Positions 33,021 to 41,906 of a DNA stretch of 64,000 nt are shown here, piece by piece; position 1 is the first letter of the stretch; each line of letters starts with the position of its first letter. This stretch comes from Lewinellaceae bacterium (GTDB taxonomy: Bacteria; Bacteroidota; Bacteroidia; Chitinophagales; Saprospiraceae), in contig JACJYE010000011.1 of the NCBI GenBank assembly GCA_020636255.1, forward strand, positions 124,001 to 188,000. Reading direction: 5' to 3'. The notes under the pieces were generated by a model. That model had not been told where the DNA came from, did not search any database, and saw nothing but the letters and a program-made list of their open reading frames with translations. The position numbers and the translations under genes are program-made.

Positions 33021-36000
33021 ATGGACTTTCGCTTTACCCTGACCACCCTTTGCCTCTTTCTTGCCTTTTTCCTGCAAGCCCAGGAAAAGCACTCCGCTGC
33101 GGGCCTCTGGCCCGTCCGATCCGAAAAGCTCGTGCAGGGCTTTGCGCTGCCGGAAGAAGGCGAGCGGCTGGATTTTCTGCCCAACCTGCGCGACGGTAGT
33201 ATTGCCCTATACCTTCGGGCAACCGGCGGGTATATTTCTTTCGAAACGAGCCCCATGCCCGCAGGCCCTGCCGACGGGCCGGTGACGTTTATATGGGAAG
33301 CTGCCATCGCCAAAACCACGGGAGCCCAACCCGTGCCCTTCCACCTGGAAATCAACGGCGAACGGTGGTTCACTTTTGAAACCCCGCAGGATACGGCTGC
33401 CAGGAACTGGCGGTTAAGCGGCCCGGAAGGTAGTGAGCTGGCCTTCGTCACTTCTTTTGTCGACCCGGAAAAAGGAGACCTGTTCGGGTATATGTTCCTG
33501 TCCGTACCCCGCAATACGGCCGGCGCCGGCGAGCCCTTAAAGGTCGGGCTGAGGGCTGAAGGCCCATCGGGGACGGAATGGTATATGGCTTTCCAGAACC
33601 GCGTGTATGCCCGGTCGAGAGCCTACGCCGTGCCTGCGCTGGTGCGCGACGGTGGCGCTTTGCGCCAGCCCCTGTACCTGGAGTACGTGCATCTGGGCCC
33701 ACCGGCCGAAGCGGTAGTCAGCGTGAACGGGGAAAAGTACGCTACGTATACGTTCCATCCCGGGGAAAACAAACAAACGCTGTTGCTGGGCCAGGTTGAA
33801 AAGCCCACGGATGTGAAGGTGAAGGCCGAATTGCCCGACACCAGTATCGAGTATACGGTTACCCTCAGGCCGGTACGGCCTTTTGAAGTCTACCTGTTGC
33901 CCCATTCGCATGTCGATATCGGGTTCACCCACAAACAGGCGGAGGTGGAGCGCATGCAGTGGCGCAATTTTGAACAGGGCATCGAACTGGCCCGCCGTAC
34001 GGCTGGGTATCCCGAGGGGGCGCAATTCCGCTGGAACGTCGAAGTGCTCTGGGCCGTTGACGGTTATCTTAAAAACGCTACGCCCGAAAAAAAGGAAGCT
34101 TTTATCGATGCCGTCAGAAAGGGATGGATCGGCCTGGATGCGCTGTACGGCAACGAGCTGACGGGCCTGCAGCGGCCGGAAGAGCTCATGCATAACACCC
34201 GTTTTGCCAACAAGCTGACAGGCGAGTACGGCTTTTCCATACCCTCTGCCATGATCACCGATGTGCCGGGTTATGCCTGGGGCACGGTGCCTGCGCTGGT
34301 GCAGAACGGCGTCCGCTATTTTTCCATTGGCCCCAACCACATGCCCCACCTGGCGCATGGCGGTTACCAGGTCGGGCAAACTTTCGAGGCCTGGGGCGAT
34401 GTGCCTTTCTACTGGGAATCGCCTTCAGGAGCGGAACGGGTGCTCTTCTGGATGACCCGCCACGGTTATTCCTGGTTCCACGACTGGCTGCTGGGCACCC
34501 TGCGTAAGTCGGGCGGCACGCCCATCCTGCAATTTCTGGATGAACTGGATCACGAGGGTTATCCCTACGATATCGTGCAACTGCGCTATACCCTGGCCGA
34601 TAACGGCGGCCCCGACCCCGATATGCCGGAGTTTGTGCGGGAATGGAATGAAAAATATGCCTTCCCGAAATTGCGGATCGCAACCACTATGGAGATGTTC
34701 CGCGCTTTTGAAGCCCGTTATGGCAGCCAGCTGCCGGTGCACCGGGGCGATTTTACGCCATACTGGGAAGACGGCGCCGCTTCTTCTGCAGTAGAAACCG
34801 CCGCCAACCGCAATGCCGCAGAGCAGCTTGTACAGGCGGAAACCTTATGGGCCATGCTTAGCCCGGCCAGCTTTCCCGCTGGTTCTTTCGATGAAGCCTG
34901 GGACAATGTAGTGCTCTTTTCCGAGCACACCTGGGGCGCTATAACGAGTAAATCGGACCCCGACGGCGATCTGGCGGTAAGCCAGTGGCAGGTCAAGCAG
35001 GCTTTCGCCCTGGACGCCGCACGCCAGGCCCATGCCCTTACCGAAAAAGCGGTGAGCGCCCTGGCGCCCGCTGATGGCCCGGTTCGGGCTTTCCTGCTGT
35101 TCAACACGGCCTCCTGGCCGCGCACCGAACTGGTGAAGCTGCCGGCGGCCTGGGCGCTTTCCGGCCTTACCGTCGTAGGCCCCGATGGCAAGCCCTTGCC
35201 CACGCAAGAGCTCTCTACCGGCGAGCTGGCCTTCCTGGCGCGGGAGGTGCCGCCATTGAGCGCGCAGCGGTTCAGGTTGATGAAAAAAAAGGCGCCGCGC
35301 CCTTCCGGGGAGGTGGTACTGCGCGATAACCGCTTGTCCAATGCCGGCCTCAGCGTGCAGCTGGACGACAAAACGGGCGCCATAAAGGACATTCGCTACC
35401 AGGGGCTGCCTTTTAACCTGGTGGATACGTCCAGTGCGTTCGGGTTCAACGAATACTGGTATACGGGCCTCGATGCCGCCAACCCTCAGAAGAGCGGCCA
35501 TGCGGTGGCCCGCGTCGTGGAAGACGGCCCGGTAGTGGCCGCTCTGGCCATTGAGTCGGAAGCGCCCGGCGCGAACCGGCTCGTAAGAGAAATAGAGCTG
35601 GCCGCGGGGCTGGACTACTTCCGCCTGGTGAATACCGTCGACAAGATCAAGGTGCTGGAGGACGAGAACGTCCGTTTTTCCTTCCCTTTCCAGCTGCCCG
35701 GTGCACAGGCGCGTATCGACCTGGCATGGGCGGTGATGGAGCCTGGAGCAGGCCAGCTCAAAGGCGCCAACAAGAACTTTTACTGCCCGCAGCGCTGGGC
35801 CGATCTGTCCAACCAGCAGGGGGGCGTTACCTGGGCCAATCCGGATGCTCCGCTGGCAGAGCTTGGCGGCATGTATGGGCAGAACTGGATGAGCGATATG
35901 CGCGCACGGCCCTGGATACAAACCTACGAACCCTCCACCCTGCTGTTTTCCTGGGTGATGAACAACGCCTGGTTTGTCAATTACAAAGGCTATCAGGAGG

Positions 36001-36380
36001 GCCCTGCCAGCTTCAGGTATGCCATCAGGCCGCACGGGCCCTTCAACAGTGCGGAAGCCAAAAAATTCGGCATAGAACAGAGCCAGCCGCTGATACCTGT
36101 TGCTGCCGGGGAGCAGCAGCCCGGCATTCCCTCCCTGTTCACGCTGGAAGGAGCGCCCGGGGTGATCGTCACCTCCTGTAAACCTTCCCGCGACGGGAAA
36201 GCGCTGGAGGTGCGCCTGTTTAATACCGGCGCCCAAAAAGCGGAGGTGCGCCTGAAGTGGGGGCGGGGTACCCCCGCAGCCTTACGCAGGAGCAGCCCCC
36301 GAGGTGAGGCCGGCGAGCCTGTCGGCCCGGAGCTCAGGCTCGGCGGCTGGGAGATCGTAACCATAAGGATTGAACCCTGA
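33021..36380 (+). CDS. Glycoside hydrolase family 38-type alpha-mannosidase (secreted)
   Basis: 1119 residues from the ATG at 33021 (signal peptide MDFRFTLTTLCLFLAFFLQAQ). An N-terminal beta domain of about 280 residues precedes the GH38 catalytic barrel. The barrel begins VYLLPHSHVDIGFTHKQAEV (zinc His/Asp) and contains the nucleophile-region MITDVPGYAWGTVPALV (about residue 410) and IGPNHMPHLAHGG. The C-terminal half is the GH38 all-beta region. The family cleaves alpha-mannosides, usually with zinc. The extra N-terminal domain is unusual for the classical family and may bind glycan. It follows the propeller gene by 85 bp. Confidence 0.85.
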   Translation: MDFRFTLTTLCLFLAFFLQAQEKHSAAGLWPVRSEKLVQGFALPEEGERLDFLPNLRDGSIALYLRATGGYISFETSPMPAGPADGPVTFIWEAAIAKTTGAQPVPFHLEINGERWFTFETPQDTAARNWRLSGPEGSELAFVTSFVDPEKGDLFGYMFLSVPRNTAGAGEPLKVGLRAEGPSGTEWYMAFQNRVYARSRAYAVPALVRDGGALRQPLYLEYVHLGPPAEAVVSVNGEKYATYTFHPGENKQTLLLGQVEKPTDVKVKAELPDTSIEYTVTLRPVRPFEVYLLPHSHVDIGFTHKQAEVERMQWRNFEQGIELARRTAGYPEGAQFRWNVEVLWAVDGYLKNATPEKKEAFIDAVRKGWIGLDALYGNELTGLQRPEELMHNTRFANKLTGEYGFSIPSAMITDVPGYAWGTVPALVQNGVRYFSIGPNHMPHLAHGGYQVGQTFEAWGDVPFYWESPSGAERVLFWMTRHGYSWFHDWLLGTLRKSGGTPILQFLDELDHEGYPYDIVQLRYTLADNGGPDPDMPEFVREWNEKYAFPKLRIATTMEMFRAFEARYGSQLPVHRGDFTPYWEDGAASSAVETAANRNAAEQLVQAETLWAMLSPASFPAGSFDEAWDNVVLFSEHTWGAITSKSDPDGDLAVSQWQVKQAFALDAARQAHALTEKAVSALAPADGPVRAFLLFNTASWPRTELVKLPAAWALSGLTVVGPDGKPLPTQELSTGELAFLAREVPPLSAQRFRLMKKKAPRPSGEVVLRDNRLSNAGLSVQLDDKTGAIKDIRYQGLPFNLVDTSSAFGFNEYWYTGLDAANPQKSGHAVARVVEDGPVVAALAIESEAPGANRLVREIELAAGLDYFRLVNTVDKIKVLEDENVRFSFPFQLPGAQARIDLAWAVMEPGAGQLKGANKNFYCPQRWADLSNQQGGVTWANPDAPLAELGGMYGQNWMSDMRARPWIQTYEPSTLLFSWVMNNAWFVNYKGYQEGPASFRYAIRPHGPFNSAEAKKFGIEQSQPLIPVAAGEQQPGIPSLFTLEGAPGVIVTSCKPSRDGKALEVRLFNTGAQKAEVRLKWGRGTPAALRRSSPRGEAGEPVGPELRLGGWEIVTIRIEP

Positions 36381-36410
36381 AAAAATACCGCTATGCCTAA
36401 CCGGAATACT

Positions 36411-36580
36411 CTAAGAGCCTGTTTTGAGGCTGGATTTGATAGCGAAAAGTGTCAATTTTTTGGTGAGGCGAGGCATTTTTCGAAGGGCGTACCCGGGGGT
36501 ACGGCCAAGAAAAAGAACGAAGCATCACCGAAAAAGTGGCCTTTTTTAGCTCAAAGGCTGGCCTCCAAACAAGCTCTAAG
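36411..36580. mobile_element. 170-bp palindromic MITE-like element
   Basis: The ends 36411-36440 and 36551-36580 are inverted copies with about six mismatches, core AGAGCYTGTTTKGAGGC. The exact centre (36495.5) is occupied by a perfect palindrome, CGTACCC-GG-GGGTACG (36488-36503), and the arms remain complementary in between at lower identity. The whole element can thus fold as one hairpin. It carries no gene. It lies 30 bp past the GH38 stop codon and 6 bp before the 108-bp repeat. Confidence 0.75.
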
Positions 36581-36586
36581 TCGTGT

Positions 36587-36694
36587 TCAAAAAATAAGTT
36601 CTCCCTTGGAGATCCTGCGATGCGGCTTGTCTTCCAGCTTTTCTAAAGCTTTCAGCCTGCGCCACATCGCAGGATCGTCGAACTTATTTTTTGA
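36587..36694. repeat. 108-bp structured repeat, copy A
   Basis: Flush 15-bp terminal inverted repeats TCAAAAAATAAGTTC (36587-36601 and 36680-36694) enclose a second 16-bp stem (GATCCTGCGATG... with its complement ending at 36676, one mismatch). An apical AGCTTT/AAAGCT hairpin sits inside. The same 108-bp unit occurs at 58244-58351 with eight differences, including a paired two-base change in the inner stem that preserves pairing. Confidence 0.85.
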
Positions 36695-36722
36695 GTATTA
36701 CTTAACGCTTGCCATTTTGCTG

Positions 36723-37763
36723 ATGGGCTTTGGCCTTGCCGCCCATCCCATTTCCATCAGTTGGGCAACCTTGCATGCTTACCCGGATAAGGTTGACGTG
36801 CAGTTCAACATTCTGGCCGAGGACCTTTTCCTTTTTCACGCCATAGCCCCTGATGACAACGGCATGTTCCCGCCGGCCACTTTACAGGCTGCCGCTGAAA
36901 AACACCAGGCATTTTTATCGCAATACTTTTTCCTCGAGGGGTTGGACGGCCAGCGCCTCGAAGGGCGGTTTATCCGGTGCCAGCCCTTCGACATGCCTGC
37001 CGGAGGTATTCACCGCGACAGCCTGATGCAATACAGCCTGTTGTATTTTTTTGAATACTGCACTGCTCAACCCATGAGCGGGCTGCGCGCCTATCAGCAG
37101 TTCGGGGGCAGCCGGGCAGCCGTTCCTGCCGTGATGATGGCCTCCGCTTTTCAGGAAGGAGCCCAGGCCCCGCTGCTGTCGGAGATCAGTTTCGGGCATC
37201 CCTGGCTGCTTCATTTCGACTGGGAAACGCCCGGCAATTTCGGCCGCGATAAAGGACAGCCCTCTCCTTTTGCCCGTAAGGAAGATCTTACTACCTTACT
37301 ACAGATAAACGAAGCAGGGATATGGCAGGAAATAAGCCTGCCCTTTGAAAAACTGGAAACCCTGATGCCCGTTCCGCGGGCCCGGGCGGCCTGCCTTGAG
37401 CGGAGCGAAGAAGTGCTGCTTAAGCATAATGTCGCCGCCTGTTTTTCGCGGCAGGCCAGGATCACAGCTGATGGCGTACCGCTGTATCCGGTGTCTGTTC
37501 ACGTTGCATTTAGCGGGGCACAGGGCGCGGATGGGTTGCTGCTGGCCGATGCCGCAGTGCAGGTTGAATTGTTCTATCCCTTGGAAAAGGCGCCGGATGA
37601 TGTCGTCGTGAGCTGGGATCTTTTCAGCTGGCAGGCCCGAAGCTGGGCCCTGGAAGCTACGGCCTTCGGGCAAAGCAGCCGTTTTACTTTTTCGAGGTAT
37701 CAGCCGGAATTCCACTGGCAGCGTGATACCGGCGAAGCAGGGCAAAAGGCAGGTGGAGAATGA
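36723..37763 (+). CDS. Conserved-looking secreted protein of unknown function; 5' end altered by repeat insertions
   Basis: The frame is open from 36393, but the first 100 codons are translation of the two repeat elements. The first plausible own start is the ATG at 36723 (MGFGLAAHPISISWATLHAY), 346 residues. That leaves a truncated signal peptide; the hydrophobic stretch YYLTLAILLMGFGLA begins nine codons earlier, just beyond the repeat. Either a non-ATG start near 36693 is used, or the insertion damaged the original N-terminus. The body begins AHPISISWATLHAYPDKVDV, like small Bacteroidota exported proteins, with no recognised catalytic motif. nagA follows after 44 bp. Confidence 0.55.
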   Translation: MGFGLAAHPISISWATLHAYPDKVDVQFNILAEDLFLFHAIAPDDNGMFPPATLQAAAEKHQAFLSQYFFLEGLDGQRLEGRFIRCQPFDMPAGGIHRDSLMQYSLLYFFEYCTAQPMSGLRAYQQFGGSRAAVPAVMMASAFQEGAQAPLLSEISFGHPWLLHFDWETPGNFGRDKGQPSPFARKEDLTTLLQINEAGIWQEISLPFEKLETLMPVPRARAACLERSEEVLLKHNVAACFSRQARITADGVPLYPVSVHVAFSGAQGADGLLLADAAVQVELFYPLEKAPDDVVVSWDLFSWQARSWALEATAFGQSSRFTFSRYQPEFHWQRDTGEAGQKAGGE

Positions 37764-37781
37764 GGAAGCAATAGCGCCTGA

Positions 37782-37796
37782 GAACTTGTTTTTTGA
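37782..37796. repeat. Solo arm of the 108-bp repeat
   Basis: GAACTTGTTTTTTGA matches the right terminal arm of the 108-bp repeat at 14 of 15 positions. It sits in the short spacer between the hypothetical gene and nagA. No opposite arm is present nearby. Confidence 0.5.
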
Positions 37797-37807
37797 ACAC
37801 TATTAAT

Positions 37808-38932
37808 ATGATCGCACTTACCGATACGTCGATTTTTACAGGTGAGCACATACTGGAAGGGTATTGTGTTCTGGTGGAAGGAGGCCTGGTCAGCGCGCTG
37901 GTCCCGGAAGCAGATGTTCCTGCCGGCATCAGGCGCACCGGCCTGCAGGGCGCCTTGCTGGCCCCTGCATTTATCGACCTACAGGTAAACGGCGGCCATG
38001 GGATGCTGTTTTCAGAACACCCATCTGCCGAAGCGCTGGAAGCTATGCGGGAATCCTGCCTGGAAGGCGGCACGAGCCTGTTCCTGCCGACGGCCGTTAC
38101 CAACGATAGCAGCGTTATCTTCCGGGCCATTGAAGCAGTAAAGCAATACCGGGCAAAAGGGGGAAGCGGCGTTGCTGGCCTGCACGTCGAAGGCCCCTAT
38201 CTCAACCCTGCCAAACGCGGAGCCCACCTGGCACAGTATATCAGGAAACCGGAAGCGGATGAAATACGCAGCTTGCTGGAAGCCGGCAGGGGTGTCATAA
38301 CAAAGATCACCCTCGCCCCGGAGCTTTGCTCCAATGAAGTGCTGGATCTTTTGCTGGACGAGGGCATCATCCTTTCCGCGGGGCATAGCGACGCGAGCTA
38401 CGAACAGGCGTCAGCGGCATTTGAAAAAGGAGTGGCGATGGCCACGCACCTCTACAACGCCATGAGCGGCCTGCACCACCGCGCTCCCGGGCTGGTAGGA
38501 GCGGTGCTGGATTCGCGGGCTATGGCCAGCATCATTGCCGACGGCTTTCACGTGGCCTTTCCGGTGATCCGGATCAGTAAAAAGATCATGGGGCCCAGGT
38601 TGTTCCTGATCACCGATGCCGTGGCCGAAAACCACAGCGGCCATTACCTCCATCAGTTCGACGGTGAAAAATTCACGCTGCCCGACGGCACGCTCTCGGG
38701 GGCGGCCATCACCATGCTCGGGTCGGTGCGGAATTGCGTGGAAAAAGCAGGCATCCCCCTGGAAGAGGCGCTGCGCATGGCTTCTCTGTATCCGGCGCAG
38801 GTATTGAAAAAAGATACACAATACGGAAAGATACAAAGCGGATACCGGGCCGACCTGGTGGCCATTGGCGAAGGGTTTCGGCTGAAAGGGGTGTGGCAGG
38901 CTGGGAACCTGGCCTGGAGCGATGGATCGTGA
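37808..38932 (+). CDS. nagA: N-acetylglucosamine-6-phosphate deacetylase
   Basis: 374 residues from the ATG at 37808; another ATG-like start 5 codons upstream lies next to the solo repeat arm. An amidohydrolase-fold enzyme that removes acetate from GlcNAc-6-phosphate in the cytoplasm. Signatures are LAPAFIDLQVNGGHG, GLHVEGPYLNPAKRGAH (metal Glu), LSAGHSDASYEQA (His), ATHLYNAMSGLHHRAPG (His), and FLITDAVAE (catalytic Asp). No nagB deaminase is visible in the window. The downstream ROK, MFS and SIS genes follow with short gaps on the same strand, suggesting an amino-sugar operon. Confidence 0.93.
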   Translation: MIALTDTSIFTGEHILEGYCVLVEGGLVSALVPEADVPAGIRRTGLQGALLAPAFIDLQVNGGHGMLFSEHPSAEALEAMRESCLEGGTSLFLPTAVTNDSSVIFRAIEAVKQYRAKGGSGVAGLHVEGPYLNPAKRGAHLAQYIRKPEADEIRSLLEAGRGVITKITLAPELCSNEVLDLLLDEGIILSAGHSDASYEQASAAFEKGVAMATHLYNAMSGLHHRAPGLVGAVLDSRAMASIIADGFHVAFPVIRISKKIMGPRLFLITDAVAENHSGHYLHQFDGEKFTLPDGTLSGAAITMLGSVRNCVEKAGIPLEEALRMASLYPAQVLKKDTQYGKIQSGYRADLVAIGEGFRLKGVWQAGNLAWSDGS

Positions 38933-38989
38933 GGCGGCTTCCGTTTTTTTATACTCACTTTTTGAGGATTCCTTACAAAAACCACAGCT

Positions 38990-39949
38990 ATGCCAGTTAT
39001 CGGGCTTGACCTGGGCGGCACCAAGCTATCAGGCGCGGTGTTCACCGACGATGGAGATATCCTGCATCGGGAAAAGGCGCCTTTGGAGGGCAGGCAAGGC
39101 GCCGAAGTCGGCGCTTTGATCCGCTCGATGGTATCGGTTCTGATAAACTTTGCAGACGGCAGCTCGGTTCCCGTTTCAGCGGCCGGCATCTGCGTGCCGG
39201 GCATTGCCTGGCAGAAAACAGGCCGTGCCTGGGCGCCGAACATCCCCGGCTGGGACAATTATCCGGTGCTCGACGACATCCGTGCGGCCGCAGCGGGGCG
39301 CGATATTGCGGTGCGGCTGGATAGCGACCGCGCCTGTTATATCCTGGGGGAGACCTGGAAGGGAGCTGCGCTGGGCTGCCGCGATGCCATATTCCTGTCG
39401 GTGGGAACGGGTATCGGCGCCGGCATCCTTGTCGACGGGCAGGTATTGCGGGGTGCTCACGATATCGCCGGCGCCATCGGATGGCTGGGCCTGAGCCAGC
39501 CCTACCGGGAGGTGTATGCGGCTTGCGGCGATTTTGAATACCATGCTTCCGGCGCCGGCATGCCCAGGGTTGCCCTTGAGATGATGCAGATGGATAAGGC
39601 CTATGCCGGCCGGCTCAGCCAGGGCGAACCGCGGGCGCTCACTGCCGGCGCTATATTCAATGCCTGTTTCGAAGGCGACACGCTGGCATTGCAGGTGGTC
39701 GATCAGGCCATTACCTACTGGGGTATGGCCGTTGCCAATCTGGTGAGCCTGTTCAACCCGGAAAAGATTATCTTTGGCGGCGGCCTGTTTGGCCCTGGCG
39801 GGCAATTCCTGGGACGGATCTACGAAGAGGCTCTGCGCTGGGCACAGCCCATAAGCATCAGGCAGGTAACCCTGGAAGCTTCTCAGTTGGGCGGCGATGC
39901 CGGCCTGTATGGCGCCGGCAGGCTGGCGATGGGGCGGAGAACACCATAA
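38990..39949 (+). CDS. ROK-family sugar kinase lacking the usual zinc motif
   Basis: A 319-residue ROK protein with the phosphate-1 loop VIGLDLGGTKLSGAVF, the catalytic region RLDSDRACYILGE (Asp of the DND motif), and FLSVGTGIGAGILVDG (phosphate-2). The canonical ROK zinc site, ExGH followed by CxCGxxGC, is not present. The corresponding stretch reads AGAIGWLGL...AACGDFEYHASG, with a single Cys and no GH. It could still be a glucokinase or N-acetylhexosamine kinase using a different fold-stabilising mode, or have lost activity. Context (nagA upstream, permease downstream) favours GlcNAc or another amino sugar. Confidence 0.8.
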   Translation: MPVIGLDLGGTKLSGAVFTDDGDILHREKAPLEGRQGAEVGALIRSMVSVLINFADGSSVPVSAAGICVPGIAWQKTGRAWAPNIPGWDNYPVLDDIRAAAAGRDIAVRLDSDRACYILGETWKGAALGCRDAIFLSVGTGIGAGILVDGQVLRGAHDIAGAIGWLGLSQPYREVYAACGDFEYHASGAGMPRVALEMMQMDKAYAGRLSQGEPRALTAGAIFNACFEGDTLALQVVDQAITYWGMAVANLVSLFNPEKIIFGGGLFGPGGQFLGRIYEEALRWAQPISIRQVTLEASQLGGDAGLYGAGRLAMGRRTP

Positions 39950-39960
39950 GCGAAAAATAT

Positions 39961-41121
39961 ATGTACAACCGGACCCTTGTTTTTGCTGCGGCCTGCGTCG
40001 GCCTAGTCCTTTTCGGCATTGGATTGATCACGCTTGGCTCCATCCTGCCCGGGCTGGTGGAAACATTCCAGCTCAGTGAAGTAGGGGCAGGCGCCCTGGT
40101 TTCCATCCTGCCGCTGGGCATCCTTGCCGGCTCCCTCATCTTCGGGCCCATCGTCGACCGCTATGGCTATAAGGGGATGCTCACGGCCAATGCGCTCTTT
40201 ATGGTGGCGGGGCTGCAGGGGCTGGCCTATTCCGATACATTATGGGAGTTGCAGCTGTCCATTTTTCTGGTGGCCTTTGGCGGCGGCGTGATGAATGGCG
40301 CCGGCAGCGCGTTGGTTTCCGATATTACCGAAGGGGGAAAAGGGGCGAACCTGAGCCTGCTCGGCGTCTTTTTTGGGTTAGGAGCATTGGGCATGCCCAT
40401 TATGCTGGGCTTGTTGTCGGAGCGTTTCTCGTATCAGAGCATCGTTTCCGCGGTGGGGCTGGCGTTGCTTTCAGCGGTATTCTATTTTGCGTTTATCCGG
40501 TTTCCCGCACCTAAAAACCAGGGTGGCGCACCGGCCCGGGAGGGCATGATGCTCATCAGGGAGCCTGCACTGTTGCTGCTGGGCTTTTACCTCTTTTTCC
40601 AGAGCGGCGCGGAGAGCCTGGTAACCAACTGGTCGACGACCTACCTGCTGCAGAAAACGGGCCTCGATAGCCGCGAAGCGCTGTTCGCGCTCTCGGCATC
40701 GGTTGCCGGCATGACGGTGGCGCGCCTGCTGCTGAGCCGCTTGCTCCGGCAGCTTTCGCCTTTCTGGGTGCTGATGGCCTCGCTGGGCATAGCCCTGGCC
40801 GGCAGCGCCGTGCTCATGTCTGCAACCACCTACGGCCTGGCGATCGTTGCCCTGGCGATGCTGGGTACAGGGCTTGCAGGCGGCTTTCCCATCATTCTGG
40901 GTTATATCGGTGATATGTATGCCAGGCTGTCGGGCACGGCTTTCAGCATAGCTTTTACGATCGCACTTTTCGGCAATATGCTCATCAACTACCTGATGGG
41001 GCGGGTATCCGGAGCTTTTGGCATCGGCCAGCTCACGACGGCCCTGTTGCTGGCCCTGTTCGTCATGGCCCTGCTGCTGGGGGTGGTAAGAGGCCGTATT
41101 CGGGGAAAGGTAGCCGTTTAA
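39961..41121 (+). CDS. MFS sugar permease
   Basis: A 386-residue, 12-helix major-facilitator transporter of the inner membrane. The motif A-like loop between helices 2 and 3 reads GPIVDRYGYKGML, and the second half has the matching LLSRLLRQLSPFW. The N-terminus MYNRTLVFAAACVGLVLFGI starts directly with helix 1. Operon context with nagA, ROK and SIS suggests uptake of GlcNAc or a related monosaccharide, as for Bacteroidota NagP/FucP-like permeases. The gap to the kinase gene is 11 bp. Confidence 0.85.
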   Translation: MYNRTLVFAAACVGLVLFGIGLITLGSILPGLVETFQLSEVGAGALVSILPLGILAGSLIFGPIVDRYGYKGMLTANALFMVAGLQGLAYSDTLWELQLSIFLVAFGGGVMNGAGSALVSDITEGGKGANLSLLGVFFGLGALGMPIMLGLLSERFSYQSIVSAVGLALLSAVFYFAFIRFPAPKNQGGAPAREGMMLIREPALLLLGFYLFFQSGAESLVTNWSTTYLLQKTGLDSREALFALSASVAGMTVARLLLSRLLRQLSPFWVLMASLGIALAGSAVLMSATTYGLAIVALAMLGTGLAGGFPIILGYIGDMYARLSGTAFSIAFTIALFGNMLINYLMGRVSGAFGIGQLTTALLLALFVMALLLGVVRGRIRGKVAV

Positions 41122-41137
41122 ATCAAAATATCAACCC

Positions 41138-41899
41138 ATGCTAGCAAAGCTCTGGTTAGAAAATGCCCGCCGGGCGATGGATCAAATTGAAGACAGCCAG
41201 ATGGCGCACATACGCCAGGCGGCGGAAGTGATGGCCGATACTATCGAAGCCGGCAGGTGGGTGCATACCTTCGGCTGCGGGCACGCTACGATCCCCGTAG
41301 AAGAGATGTACCCCCGCATCGGCGGGTTCGTGGGCTTTCATCCCATGATCGAGCTGCCGCTAACCTTTTTCACCAATATCGTAGGAGGTATGAGCGTCCA
41401 CCAGTTCGTCTTTCTGGAGCGCGTGGAAGGCTATGGCCTGGAGATCATGAAAGGCTATACTTTCGACCCCCGCGATTGTATGTGGCTGTTCTCCCATTCC
41501 GGGATCAACGCCGTCAACATCGATATCGCGCTGGAGGCAAAAAGGCAGGGCATGAAGGTGATCGCCTATGGGTCGGCCCGCGAGGCCGAAGGCAAACAAA
41601 CCCGCCATTCGAGCGGAAAAACCTTATTCGACATCGCCGACATCGTCGTCGATACCTGTGTGCCGGCACAGGATGCTACCGTGCCTTTAAAAAACCACGT
41701 CGACGCAGTAGGCCCTGTTTCGACTATCGCTTTCGTCACTACGGTATGGATGACGGTTACCACCGTTGCCGAGATACTGGCCGAACGCGGCGTCGGGTTG
41801 TTCATTCACCCTTCCCACAACGTGCCGGGCGACACCACGGCGCGCGAACGCCTGTCGGCCGCCCTGGCGGAGTATAAGCGGAGGATAGCGGGGGTGTGA
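41138..41899 (+). CDS. SIS-domain protein, UPF0309/sugar isomerase type
   Basis: A 253-residue phosphosugar-binding SIS protein. WVHTFGCGHATIPVEEMYPR opens the fold, and MWLFSHSGINAVNIDIALEAK is the sugar-phosphate loop. GPVSTIAFVTTVWMTVTTVAE and the ending FIHPSHNVPGDTTARERL match the UPF0309 group. The substrate is not established for that group. As the last gene after nagA, ROK and MFS, with no nagB in view, it may process glucosamine-6-phosphate; this is inference. It converges with the SDR gene with only 7 bp between stop codons. Confidence 0.8.
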   Translation: MLAKLWLENARRAMDQIEDSQMAHIRQAAEVMADTIEAGRWVHTFGCGHATIPVEEMYPRIGGFVGFHPMIELPLTFFTNIVGGMSVHQFVFLERVEGYGLEIMKGYTFDPRDCMWLFSHSGINAVNIDIALEAKRQGMKVIAYGSAREAEGKQTRHSSGKTLFDIADIVVDTCVPAQDATVPLKNHVDAVGPVSTIAFVTTVWMTVTTVAEILAERGVGLFIHPSHNVPGDTTARERLSAALAEYKRRIAGV

Positions 41900-41906
41900 G
41901 GCCGCT

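Noticed and set aside
31847..33514. A 555-codon open frame on the minus strand across the DUF5005-like and GH38 genes
   Set aside because: Spans two convincing plus-strand genes and shows no motif of its own.
36393..36722. Full-length 456-residue protein starting at the ATG at 36393
   Set aside because: The first 100 codons are translation of two palindromic repeat elements, so this start is unlikely unless shown by experiment.
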